From assembly GCA_004431415.1 (NCBI GenBank), contig QPMI01000453.1:434001-498000 (forward strand): 64,000 nt of DNA, in the 5' to 3' direction. Below the pieces are notes generated by a model. That model saw only the letters and a list, made by a program, of their open reading frames with translations. It searched no databases and was not told the origin of the DNA. Numbering within the stretch: the stretch's first letter is position 1; the number at the start of each line of letters is the position of its first letter. The translations under genes were made by a program, and so were the position numbers. Positions 54,701 through 64,000 of the stretch are shown here, one piece after another. Source of the DNA: Cyanophora paradoxa (taxonomy: Eukaryota; Glaucocystophyceae; Cyanophorales; Cyanophoraceae).

Positions 54701-56969
54701 TATGTAAGTAAAGGCGATATGTAAAGCGAGGAACTACAACGCACCGGCGTAGACGCGCGATTTGCTGCACTCAAGTTTGCCGGAAACGACCGAGAGCGAC
54801 AGTGGCGAGTTTTTAACATTCGCACGTGCTGCAGAGAACTTCGTCCACGTGGCCCCGTAATACGCGAACAGTTTATGGTTTGTGCCTCCAGTCGCGGGTC
54901 CGAATATAGTGTGTTCGATCTATCGACAGCGGAAACAAAGGCGCTATCAGTCATTGAGATTCGAGGGATTGATTTAAAGTTTCACCAAATAATCAGAAAT
55001 CTTTGACACGGAGTATTCCTCGTACCGTGCTTCCTGTGCGTTAGCAAACCTAGCGCAGATCTGCATTCAGTCATCTTATCGAGACATGGTTTTTGGGAGC
55101 GTAGCCGCACAAAACGTCTGTGGTTTCCAACGGAGCTCCCGATGCTATACCAGTGACATTGCACACCAACCGCGTCCGAGCCTGCAACAAAAGCGCTGTT
55201 CAATAACGGTACCTCGCTCAAGGATGAACACGAAACCCTCACCAACAAGAAAGTTCTGTCGCATTGCACTCGAGCAGCTGCAATGCAATGATTATGAACA
55301 GAAATTGCTTCTGATCGAAGTCGAATTGGACAAATCGAGCGCGTGCAAACCGATGACTGATATATTCGAAGGGGACCCCAGCACCGGGAGCTCCGGCGCT
55401 CCGGGGGAGAGAACGCTTGAAGCAAAACGTACATGGAAGAGCGCCCAGGGGACGAGTGGCGTGCCCTGTGCCGTCACATTGAAGCGCAGGTTTGTGGCCC
55501 CGTTGGTTTCGAGCGAGCTAATTGTCAAGCCCGTGGACTGGAGAAGGGACCGGCGGGATGCAGCCAGACCCGGTCCGGTCAGAACGACGTCTTCAGGGCG
55601 CAGGCGGGATCCGTCGGTTTCAACGAAGCAGTAAAAGGCCCCGGCGGTGGAGGCGGCTATCCGTGGCGGACATTCCAGCAAGACATCTGGAAACAGGATC
55701 GAGGAACGAAGACAACGTTAACGTTGAACAAATCATACAACGTTAACGAGGAGGATAATGCGTAGGGAAAAAAACTCAGTCTTACCGCCGAGAACAGTGA
55801 CGCGGAGCGGCGAGTCCGCAAGAGGATTGCCAAGCAGCGAAACAGTAAAGTTTACTGCCTTGCCGTTATAAATGGCAAAGTCTGCCGCCTCGGCAGAAAA
55901 CTGGAGGCCGCCATTAGAAGCGGGGGTGACCGCCGATCTTTGCGCGATGCGCTGCGTTCGGTTACAATCAATGTTTCAATCAAGGTACTTCCAAGTGCTC
56001 GGCGGCCCTAATTACATATAAGTGTACTGAGACGGACCGGGATGCGGACGCTGTGTGGCGTTCCGTCCTCCATAATCAAAGGGCCCAGCGTGACGTCAGA
56101 CGGAATTAAATCAGCAGAGTGCGTTCCTTTTACGACTGCAAGGCATGTGAATCACAGGAAGTCCAAAGAATTCGAAGAACGCCGGCGGAAAGCGCACTGG
56201 TGCAGATGAACGTGTTCTTTATTCGGATGCGACAATCCGAGGGGCTCAGCCCCGCCTGATTGCATGTGCACGACAAGGTTGCCGAGACCTGCGCAGGAGG
56301 GAATAAGATGCATGCGCATGTTTCCAGAAACCGCCGCTTGCTATTGCAGACATCTTGTCTGGGGGCGAACCACAGCAACGGCTGTCATGGCGGCTTTGGC
56401 GTTGCTCTGCACGTGGACAATCGCCACCTCCGACCCGCTCGCCCCTCCGAAAGCAGTCGTAAAGGAGAAGGTGAGGCCTCCGCTTGCTGTGGCGGAGAGG
56501 GCCGAGGCGATGGCTCCTGCTGAGACCATCGGGGAGAACAACGCAGGATCTAAATTCGGCAGTCCTGTCCGGAGAAGCCAATGATCAACGCTCCATACAA
56601 GCGCGCCGAAAGTAGGTCACATGCACCATCGCCCTTTTCGGCTGTACACTGGACGACTTGTCCCGGTGGGGCGCGAGCGGGCGTACACTTGAAGTCATGC
56701 ACACCTGTAGTATCAAAACAGGAACGATCAAGCTAGGATGTGTTGGTCGAGAGGGCATCTTCAAGTTGCATGTTCTTATACATTTGCAATTGGCGAGTTG
56801 CATGTCCGTATACGTATACATTTGCAATTCCGAATCGGCGTGCGCAGTCGGCGAGCGTTCAAACCTCACCTTGCAATTGCGATTGGCAATAGCTGAACGT
56901 GTGGAGCATGCATACCAGCAGAAGCAGACAACGAGCATCCTTTTGAACGCGGAGGGAGGCAGACGCCAT
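33748..56969 (-). CDS. Giant cell-surface protein: signal peptide, Ig/filamin-like repeats, REJ, GPS-like site, membrane hairpin, FN3-like tail
   Basis: A 23-kb gene with dozens of introns. Exon 1 (56969-56870) encodes a signal peptide (MASASLRVQKDARCLLLLVC...); exon 2 starts at 56704 after a 165-bp intron, and a second intron (GTGCAT...GGACAG) restores the frame into DPALFSPMVSAGAIAS. Domains in order: about 110-residue Ig/filamin-like modules marked by C-x(6-10)-C (for example CPPRIAASTAGAFYC at 55.7 kb, SPLRVTVLGG at 55.8 kb); a tandem array of 23 such modules (41.99-49.5 kb); more extracellular sequence; a REJ domain (IAGGNRVVSPTRPFVLDAS at about 39.9 kb to VVTCTNWMSQYTSDPLLYKL at about 38.8 kb); a GAIN/GPS-like segment (KVWINWSAAS, then SCTHLTPFA, 36.7-36.95 kb); two hydrophobic segments (NPLVVALPVVLGFLAAALLI near 36.55 kb and a second near 36.3 kb); and three FN3-like repeats. 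Sequons (NFS, NIT, NVT) are abundant. REJ plus GPS is the polycystin/adhesion-receptor layout, but no channel domain is present. An adhesion or mating role is inference; exact exon ends outside the array are approximate. Confidence 0.75.
33900..36260 (-). repeat. Three tandem FN3-like units after the membrane segments
   Basis: Units of about 786 bp including introns. Each has KRASCILSWNF, VIRRNGxxIGxV, HSFEIHDMEVDGNAVYDV, GPPSYALSAG, then HLTVRPTQINGASAKLLWNT, and after an intron YEISMNGVRIASVPVG and VPRKAVFQ. The W...RNG...Y-V-AVD pattern is that of fibronectin type III. Copies start at about 36250, 35560 and 34770; a fourth is truncated (RASTFLTWKPPG near 33900) and ends the protein at 33748. 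Intron positions are the same in each copy (donor CAG/GTAATT after the KAVFQ codons). Confidence 0.8.
41990..49500 (-). repeat. 1.62-kb near-identical tandem array of Ig-like module blocks
   Basis: Four full units of 1,618-1,623 bp plus partial ends; equivalent points lie at 43154, 44777, 46395 and 48018. Each unit encodes five modules of about 108 residues: a (CPPRVGVAANFSC), b (CPPRVREGADIVC), c (ATRAAAGAPAYISV, Cys lost), d (CAPLRVVVGTNITC) and e (CDTLRGRVGAAILC). Reading N to C the order is d-e, then a-b-c-d-e four times, then a, 23 modules in all. Copies differ at only a few scattered bases. Every unit carries one intron of 78 nt (for example 49009-48932); in the unit near 45.73 kb it is 73 nt. 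Confidence 0.9.
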
Positions 56970-59382
56970 GCGCTGCCTGCGAGCTCCACCCACTGCAGCT
57001 GCAGCTGCGGGCGCCGTCCGGTCGCGGAGCGCTTGCGGACTTGAAGATAACTGCAGCTGCATTCATATGCTCTTCCGTTGCATGCTGTGCAGCACACAAA
57101 CCAGCCTGGGCTAGCGCTGTTGCTGAATAAAGCGCTGCTGGGGCCCGTTGGAGAAAGTGAGCATTCGCGCGCGTGTGATGTCCAGAGCTGCTGGCGTCGG
57201 CCTACCGGTAGCCTGTTGCCTTCGAATTCACAGCAAGTGCGCGCCCCAGTTCAACAACGCCACGTGCGTGCGCGCGCGCGGCTACTTGTTACGCTTGCGA
57301 GTACTATACTAGTACTGGAACGTAAAGATCCGATATCGATAATCTCAGCTGCGCATGCATGCACTGCGGCATATGCAGTTCGAAGCAGTCAGCTCGACTC
57401 GGCGAGCTGAACTTCTTCGCTGCCAGATCATGCAGAGCTCCTGAGCTCAGCAGCGACCGTCGAGTCGGCGTCGACTGATCGATGAAGGCGCGCTGAGGCA
57501 GCGCACAGTGGCGCACTGGCGCCAAAACTTACTACCAGTGCGCCGCGGCGGCGGCGCCGGCCCGGCGCCGGGACCGCGGGCGGCCGCGCGCGGGCCGCGG
57601 CGCCCGCCCGGCCCGGCGGCCGGCGCCGGCCGCACGGGTCGCCGGCGCGACGCCGGGCCGAACTCCGAGGCTCGGCCCCGGCCCCCGGCTCGAGCCGGGC
57701 CGGGCCGAGCGGCCCGACCGTCGGACTCCCCGCCCGAGCCGAGTAGAATTAAGTCTGCTCAGCGGCTGGCCCGGGCAAGATCTGCCACTGTGGCACTGAC
57801 TCTGTCACTCTGACACTGATCATGAGCCACCGGCGCACCGCCCTGCGGGGCCGTGCGGGCAGGCTGCGGGCCTGCGGCCGACTCACTGACTCAGTGAGGA
57901 CTATACTACCGGTAGTAAGTTAATTTGGCGGCGATTTTGGCCCAATTCCGCCAGTACCAAATTACTGCGTTCTCGAATTCACATCACAGAAAACGCATTA
58001 ATTTGGTTTGTTTTAGAGACTACGGTGGGGCGAACCCGCCCGCCGCCCGGTCCCGCCGTAGCCTGATTAAATTACTGAACCGTAGGCCCGTATACGTAGC
58101 CGGCCTGTTGGTATACGTTGATATTAAGGATAACAAAGTAATAAAAAATAATTTGATACCACGTACGTGCACATTCAATTATTCGCTGATCATAAGTCGA
58201 TCAAGTGTTCGGACTGTGTTCCTGGTATCGTAATATTACGGTCGCTATTAGTAGCCTTCTACTGCTACTTGGTACCACGACTCAGGAACATTAATCATAA
58301 TCATAGTAACTGCCAACAGCAGCTTTAATTCTATAAAGCATGTGAAATCATGAATATGATCGAATCTATGATATAAATCGGCCGCGGGCTCCGGACCCTC
58401 CGGTCCATCAATAGAACCATCATCCCGATATCCATCATTGCATCCTGCATCTAATCGGGACTCGGGAGTCGGAACGTTCAAACTTTTTTTGAAACGGTCA
58501 GTTCTGTTTCATCATCATTGCAATTGACATTCATTGTCGAGTACTAGTGGTACCAAGTACCAAGTACCGCTCGGTTCCCACTTAAGCTTCGAATTCGAGC
58601 CTCGGAGCTTCCCGGCCCGGACAGTCCCGGACCCCGCGGGCCGCGGCCCGCGGCCCGCGGGCCGCACTACCGGTACGGCGCACACTGCCAGGCTGTGACA
58701 CTGTGACAGTGCCCGCACTGCGGCAGCCACTGCACTGGGCCAGGCTGAGCCGCTGAGGGCCTGAGGCTAGCCAACCAGTCTAGTAGCGGCGTAGCGCGGC
58801 AACACTGGCAACTTTGTGGCAAGTCACTGCCAGCCTCGTGCAGGGCCTGGCAAACTTTCAAGTTTGAAAGCTTAAGCCTGGGCAACTGGCAAGTTAGTGG
58901 CAAGTCACTGCCGACTCACTGGCAAGTCACTGGCAAGGAGTGGCAACACTGGCAACTTTGGCAAGTTGACTGGCAAGTCAGTGGCAACCCAGTCGTCGAG
59001 TCGCGCGAGTCGGGCCCTCAGTCGGCGTCGACTCGGCGATACTATGATATCGAATCATATCGATTGCATCATTTTGCACGCAGCGCTAGCGCTAGCGCAG
59101 CCGCGCAACACTGAGAAACCGCGAGTTGGAGGCGTCCAGTCTGAGCTCAGGCCTGACATATAACTTAGTAAGCGTCGCGCCGCCTCGCGCGCGCGTATCC
59201 GAATCCGCAAGCGGCGTGCTGCCGTAGCTACATAGTACGCCTCAAGCCGGGGTCGGTCGCGATCGGAGTCCGTCCGAGTCCGAAGGTCGGACAGTGTGTG
59301 CACGCTTCCAGGCTTCCAGGCTTCCAGGCTTCCAGGCTGTAGATCCGGCGGCAGCCTCTCATGAGAATTCGAAGCAGCATTC
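56970..59382. other. Spacer between two divergent surface-protein genes
   Basis: No gene supported. It holds a G+C block at about 57540-57720 (almost pure GC, many gccggcgc palindromes), a second palindromic block at about 58628-58668, a minisatellite built on ggcaagtcactggcaa at about 58795-58990, and four 9-bp copies of ggcttccag at about 59303-59340. The promoters of both flanking genes must lie here. Confidence 0.65.
58795..58990. repeat. Degenerate minisatellite (ggcaagtcactggcaa type)
   Basis: At least eight imperfect copies of a 10-16 bp unit containing GGCAA and CACTGGCAA, in the spacer between the two surface-protein genes. Confidence 0.8.
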
Positions 59383-62257
59383 ATGCGCATTAGCATCATG
59401 GGCGCTGCTCCTTTTGAAATCGCTCTGCGAGCGGTGTGCATCGCACTCGCCGTCGCCGCGGCCACTGCGGCCATCACGACGAACTCTGGAGTCGCCCCCG
59501 GCGGCTACATCGCGTCTCCGACTGAAACAGTGCGCGCACGTGGGTCCGAATTGCATCTGCTTAGATATTTGTTCGTTCACCCCACCATGGTCAGGCCTTC
59601 AACGTGGATTTGACGACAAGCGCTAATGTCTACACCGACGTGGCCGTTTGGTCCGTCCCTTGCCTCTCGAGCTCACATGTATGCAGCGTTCCGCACATTT
59701 CAGCGATTGCGCAGCTGCAGCTAACAATTTATAGATTTCAATTACAAAATCCGTCATCAAGGCCTATATATATAGAGAGAGAGAGCGAAGGCGTTTTGTC
59801 TACGGCGGTTCACGGGTTTTTAATAAAGTTGCAGGACTATCACAGCAGCCAACACGGGGGACCGCGTGCGACTTCAATTCACAGCGGCCGGCCAGTCATC
59901 TATGCTGGGAGGCCAGTACGTGAGGGTATGCATATGCACTTTATAGATCGGATATTTTCATTCAAGAATGCACGCAATATCAAATATATCCACGCAGGTG
60001 CTCGACCTAGGCGCTTCGCCTGCAAAACTGCTGGCCTCGATAATCGACAGCACACAAAATTATATGTCGTTCCCAGTGACATTTACGAGCGAATCGGATT
60101 CGTTGCTCGTGCTCGGATACGCTCCAGCCGATTCGAATGGTTTCGCTATCAAGTTCAATGCGACCTTTAAGAGCGTCGCGTCTAGCGGTGCGCTTCCGAA
60201 AACATGAACATGCGCCGCTGAAGCTCAAGCCTGCATTTCGATTCTTTGTGTGACATTCGCGCTCTTCGTAATCCTATCCGCGATCAGAAACGGCCAGCAA
60301 TTCCGTAGACTTGGCGGCTCTCGAGGCAGCTGCACCTGACACTGAGTTCGACTTGGGTCTCGATACCTACCGTTTTCCCGTAAAATTCAATTCGGCTACC
60401 TTCAACATCTCCTCCAATGCGCCGGCCGAAATCGACGTGCCAGCCTCCTACAACAATTACTGGCTATCAGTTTGGCATTTGAAACCATCTCCGCGTTCTG
60501 CATGCATTAACGTCACGGTCAAATCCGTGGACGTGCAGGTTGGTATCGACAGTCTCCATGTAAGTATTCGGCCACCCAGCTGCAGTCCGATGAGCTAGGG
60601 CTGGCCTGAAGCCTCGTGCGCAGATTTTTGAACTGAATAATGCTACAACCCGCCCCGGGGCAGACGCGGTCATCAATCATCTGTCTACTGATCAGGCTAG
60701 TACGGACATCAAGAGTTTCAGTCCTTCATGCAGCGCCGACATTCTCCTTCTTTTCATTTCGGACGGAGTAACCGCTGGCGCAAGCGCCGGCACGCACGTC
60801 ACAGCGTCGATAGCCGTTTCGACTCCCTCCCCCAGCCCCAGGCACGTGGTTACCGTTTGCAAACCTGCCATCGTCATCGCGCAATAACGAGCGCAATTGT
60901 GAGGCGCAGCTCGAGTCCATCGCCCAGCGCCAGCGCCAGCGCAACGCCGAGCCCGAGCCCGAGCCCGAGCCCGTCACCATCCGTCAGCCCGAGTCCCAGC
61001 CCCAGCCCCAGCCCGAGCCCCAGCCCGAGCCAGAGCCAAAGCCAGAGCCCGAGCCCGAGCCCGAGCCCGGGCCCAAGCCCGAGCCCGGGCCCAAGCCCGA
61101 GCCCGGGCCCAAGCCCGTCGCCGTCCTCCCTTGCCCATGCATCCCCCACCCCGACGTCCGTCCCATATACGCCCACTTTGCATCCGACGGCCACGCCCGC
61201 TCGATTGATACTGGCCATCCATAAGGTACGATTGCCGAAACATTCACGTCTACAGCTACACCTGCTTATATTTATTATAATTACATTGGGTTCCTGCTCG
61301 CGGTCGTGACCGTCGGGCGGTGCACACACGCAGACGATCAACATCACGAGAATCATCGTGCGGGGTGCCGGCCGCGGGGGCGTGGATACGGGCCCACCGG
61401 GGGTCGCCCTCGAATTCGACAGCACAAACACGGCACGCCTCGAGCAGCCCGTCATCTTGGCCCCTCAAGTGCGCATGGCCCAGGGTTAATTGACATGTAA
61501 GCAGCTCGTAATGTTGACGCATGAGCGCTCAGGCGGGGGCGGAAGTGAGTCTATTCGGCCTCAACTTTCCCGTCGGAGAGCCCATCGAGATCCTCATCAT
61601 TGCGTCGTCTGGCGCGACCTGCGCCGCACTCAACGCTAGCATCGTGTCCGATACCCAGATCTTCTTCCGTACGCGTATATAAATCTATCTATGTGCATGT
61701 GCATGTCTGTATATTTGAAAATCAACAATTTTTCGCAGGCGCTCCGCCCTTCTCTGCCAACTGCGACTTGCAATCAATATTCCAGACGACGCGCCGGCGC
61801 AGCATTCTCCAGTTCGCCCTAAGCACCGGCTACGGCCTCCAGATTAAGAGCGTTAACAGCGCCTTTCAAGTATGTTAAAGTTCTGTTAACACATTGAGTC
61901 AACGATCGTTATCCGCCCAGCTCACATTTGCCGCCTTTTGCAGACTTTCACCCTCGCCAACGTGCGTGATCATGGTAAATAAACTACTGTTAAATTGAAT
62001 GACTTGTGCGCAGTCTTTCATGTGGACTCCTGAGGCCGCGGCCGTTGCCGGCCGGCCATACTCGCCCCTACTGCTCAGCGCCGCCACACCCATCCGCCCG
62101 GTGCGACACATAGCGAGCTTTCCTTATTTTTCCTTATTTGCTTCCTGCATTTGATTGTCCGAGGCTCCTGCAGGGCTTCCACGCGGGATTCCTCTTCGCG
62201 CTCATGATCATGATCAGCTTTATTGCAGCCGGGCTTGTGCATGTGGCCGCGTACTAG
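59383..62257 (+). CDS. Secreted or membrane-anchored protein with CUB-like domain and Ser-Pro stalk
   Basis: The first exon encodes a clear signal peptide (ATG at 59383, or 59398 in the same frame: [18 protein letters not shown]). A 65-bp intron (59530-59594) leads to [19 protein letters not shown]; later exons read [20 protein letters not shown], then [18 protein letters not shown]...[14 protein letters not shown]...[10 protein letters not shown] (59998-60169), resembling a CUB domain (V-x-L-x-F...DG/DLG...FxSxSxSLxVxY). A second similar block follows ([20 protein letters not shown], 60290-60559). Next come a Ser-Pro-rich stalk (60910-61130), beta-rich segments ([40 protein letters not shown]) and a last exon encoding one membrane helix ([20 protein letters not shown]) that ends at 62257. 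The junction before the stalk is not in phase with any GT donor I can find, so one exon end there is uncertain. Function unknown; surface location is well supported. Confidence 0.7.
60910..61130 (+). repeat. Ser-Pro dipeptide repeat coding sequence
   Basis: CCCAGC/CCGAGC units encode (Ser-Pro)n with interspersed Gln and Gly, a hydroxyproline-rich-glycoprotein-like stalk between the CUB-like part and the membrane-proximal part of the surface protein. The other frame would give Glu-Pro repeats; Ser-Pro is preferred because it agrees with STPSPSPRH upstream. Confidence 0.8.
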
Positions 62258-62629
62258 CTAAATGTGATTCAATACTCGTTAACGTTGACATCTTACATGA
62301 ATTAAGTAACAGTCGATTCGACCTAATCATTTTTGAATTGTGCAATTTTCGCCTCCTCATTTCGAACTCGTAGACTCACATGTAGCTATACAGTTATAGC
62401 AACGCTATTATAGACCCCCTGGGAATCTTCCGAATCCAGGTTCTTAACGGCAGACCAGCCTGAATTCGAACAGAGCTGTTCAGGACGGGCGCGATTTACA
62501 ACTACAACCGATCACTGACGCGGGGACAGGCCCTGAGGCTCTCTGGGCGGCTCTGGGGGTCCTCGGGGGCCCCCGGGGCACCCCCTCCGTGCAGCTCCGC
62601 CGATCAGGTGCACTGACTCGGTGACAGGC
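62258..62629. other. Convergent spacer
   Basis: About 370 bp between the stop of the CUB-like gene and the stop of the distal HSP70 lid exons. No gene seen. gcggctctgggggtcctcgg occurs at about 62549 and again at 62641, so the 3' end of the HSP70 exon is partly duplicated. Confidence 0.6.
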
Positions 62630-63061
62630 TTACTGGCGGGAGCGGCTCTGGGGGTCCTCGGGGCCCCCCCCGTACAGCTCCGCCCCGATCGCGTTTACGG
62701 CCTGCAGCAGCCTCGACGTGGCGCCCCGCACCGCTTCCGCCTCCGTACCCCCCGCCGCCGCCTCCTCGCACGCCTTTAGAGCCTCTTCCGCCTTCTTGAG
62801 CGTCTCGGGCTTGACGCGCGGGCCGTGCTCCCTCAGCACGCCCCGCGCGTCGTACATCGCGTCCTCCGCCTTGTTCTTCGCCTCCGCCAGCTCCCGTCGC
62901 TTCGCGTCCTCCTCCTTGTTCGCCTTGTTCGCACGCGCGCGCGCAGCGTGAGCTTCAGCTGCAGCCGCGCGGCCCCGAACAACGGGACAGGCGAACGGTC
63001 ACCTCGGCTTCCTTGACCATGCGGTCCGCCTCCTCCTGCGACACTTTCATCCGCATCGACA
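62630..63061 (-). CDS. Second set of HSP70 C-terminal (lid) exons: alternative 3' exons or remnant paralogue
   Basis: Two exons, 63061-63003 and 62923-62630. They encode SMRMKVSQEEADRMVKEAE and then ANKEEDAKRRELAEAKNKAE, MYDARGVLREHGPRVKPETL and onward to PQSRSRQ. KEAEANKEEDxKxRE matches the DnaK lid (KDAEANAEADRKFREL). The first exon starts in the same phase as the lid exon of the upstream HSP70 (63659-63604), so it could be spliced to the same donor. No ATPase or beta-sandwich exons exist between the two lid sets. Either these are mutually exclusive terminal exons or what is left of a tandem HSP70 copy. Confidence 0.7.
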
Positions 63062-63118
63062 CTGAGGGGACAGGTCGGGCGAGGATCGAAACTGGAGCCG
63101 CGGAAGCTTTAATCTAGC

Positions 63119-63199
63119 TGTAGCTTTAGCTTTAGCTTTAACCGAAACTGGAGGAAAGCTAAGGGTGATCCTCTAGTTTCGGTTAAAGCTAAAGCTACT
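63119..63199. other. Long inverted repeat just after the HSP70 stop codon
   Basis: Left arm at about 63120-63155 (agctttagctttaaccgaaa and ctggagga) and right arm at about 63167-63198 (tcctctagtttcggttaaag and ctaaagcta) are complementary over about 28 bp with one mismatch and a loop of about 12 nt. The right arm ends two bases before the stop codon at 63202-63200, so in the transcript the hairpin would start at once after the stop. The agctttagcttt unit is also common in TOR introns. Confidence 0.85.
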
Positions 63200-64000
63200 T
63201 TAACTTCTCTTCGGGCGGGCGAGCTCGGGCGCACTGGCGGCGCCGCCCCCGCGGGCAGCGTGGACCTCCTCCCCTATCTTCAGGAGCGCGGCGCGCAGCT
63301 TCTCCGTCGCGGCGCGCGCCTCGGCCGGCGTCGGCGCCGCCGCCGCGGCCGCCCTGTGCTCCGCGATGGCGCCATCCACGTGGGCTATGGTCGCGTACGA
63401 GAGGCGGCCGCGCGTCTCGGCCAGCAGCTGCGCCGCCTCCTCCCCGGCCACGTCCGCCTCGGATCGCGCCCGCGCGAGCTCGCGCCGCGCCGCGTCCGCC
63501 TCGCGGTGTTCCTCGCCCTCCTGCGCCGAGCGGTCAGTCGAGCCGAGCCGAGCGAGTCTGTCTTTCTGTCCGTTCGTCGGCGGCGGCGCGCTCGCTCGCG
63601 TGCCTGGACCATGCGCTCGATCTCGGACCGAGAGAGACCGCCCGAGCTCGTGATCGTCACTGCTCAGATCAGATCAGATCAGATCAGATCAGATCTGAGC
63701 GGAGCGGGGCGCGCCCTGCTGCTCCTTGCCGGTGGCGAGGTCCTTGGCCGAGACGTGGAGGATGCCGTTCTCGTCGATGTCGAACGAGACCTCCACCTGC
63801 GAACGAGAACGAAGTGAGCGGGGGAGAGAAAGAAGCAGTTTCGATCCTTGGCGAGTTCACCTGAGCCTTGCCCCGCGGCGCTGGCGTGATTCCCTGCAGC
63901 ACAGCGGGGGGGGGTTAAGCACAGCGCCCGCGCGCCCCGGCCGGGACCTGGATTCCAGAGGGCCCGGCCCGGCCCGGCCCGCCCCGCGTCGTGCACGAAG
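63200..64000 (-). CDS. Organelle-type (DnaK-like) HSP70, C-terminal part; 5' part outside the window
   Basis: An ATP-dependent chaperone. Exons visible: 63893-63861 ([11 protein letters not shown]), 63796-63715 ([20 protein letters not shown]...GKEQQ), 63659-63604 ([18 protein letters not shown]) and 63520-63200 ([20 protein letters not shown]... to ELARPKRS). These are the end of the substrate-binding beta-sandwich and the helical lid. SSGGLSxxEIExMVQ is typical of mitochondrial/chloroplast DnaK-type HSP70; the cytosolic EEVD tail and ER HDEL/KDEL tails are absent. All exon phases agree with the family alignment, which requires two GC-AG introns (63714-63660 with donor GCGCGC; 63603-63521 with donor GCACGC). 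The intron at 63714-63660 contains six agatc repeats. The targeting peptide and ATPase domain lie beyond the right edge. Confidence 0.92.
63663..63697. repeat. (AGATC)n microsatellite in an HSP70 intron
   Basis: Six tandem agatc units immediately next to the acceptor of the exon starting at 63659; read in the transcript it forms the polypyrimidine-poor 3' end of a 55-bp intron. Confidence 0.9.

Noticed and set aside
33748-56969. Polycystin-1 orthologue
   Set aside because: REJ and GPS-like parts are present, but there is no PLAT domain and no 6- or 11-helix channel region after the GPS; only two hydrophobic segments follow.
56585-57097. 170-codon minus-strand frame opening upstream of the giant gene
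   Set aside because: The signal-peptide frame at 56969 with the 165-bp intron joins directly into the C-x-C module; the longer frame reads through intron sequence.
1-64000. tRNA, rRNA or snRNA genes
   Set aside because: No cloverleaf with matching A and B boxes or conserved rRNA/snRNA core was recognised by eye; a covariance-model scan would be needed to exclude small RNAs.

Overview
This is nuclear DNA of a unicellular eukaryote. Genes are split by many small introns (mostly 53-130 bp), sit on both strands, and encode eukaryote-only products: TOR kinase, Tim9, a SET2-type histone methyltransferase, ribosomal protein eL28, a centriole-style WW/IQ protein and an organelle-type HSP70. High GC in much of the window, dense packing, donors that often read GTGCG or GTACCC, some GC-AG introns, and a CEP164-like protein point to a GC-rich flagellated microalga (haptophyte or pelagophyte-like). 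That placement is inference. No prokaryotic operon, CRISPR array, virus or transposase was recognised.

Layout. 1-12794 (-): TOR, cut off at the left edge at the start of its kinase domain; several introns carry extra copies of their own exon junctions. 12795-14438: mostly non-coding, with a duplicated 91-bp segment. 14439-14711 (-): Tim9. 14974-22307 (+): a multi-exon gene joining a PHD/zinc-knuckle/extended-PHD module, a UBZ-like zinc finger, about ten BRC-like (RAD51-binding type) repeats and an unrecognised C-terminal domain. 22683-25006 (-): SET2-like H3K36 methyltransferase, sharing a short divergent promoter with eL28 (25154-25727, +). 26597-30375 (-): WW/IQ protein, divergent from a J-domain zinc-finger protein (30713-31675, +). 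31676-33747: repeat-rich spacer.

33748-56969 (-) is one 23-kb gene for a giant cell-surface protein. It has a signal peptide, Ig/filamin-like modules including a near-identical 1.62-kb tandem array, a REJ domain, a GPS-like site, a predicted membrane hairpin and a tandem FN3-like tail. 59383-62257 (+), divergent from it, encodes a second surface protein with a signal peptide, a CUB-like domain, a Ser-Pro stalk and a C-terminal membrane anchor. 62630-64000 (-) holds the 3' end of an organellar HSP70 with two successive, phase-compatible sets of C-terminal lid exons.

Two themes recur. Exon junctions and whole domains have been tandemly duplicated at every scale, from 30 bp in TOR introns to 1.6 kb in the giant gene. 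Chromatin and DNA-repair genes (PHD/UBZ/BRC, SET2) cluster on the left, while the two surface-protein genes sit together on the right in DNA with lower GC and different intron ends. Exon ends given here come from matching splice sites to family alignments by eye; none is confirmed by transcripts.
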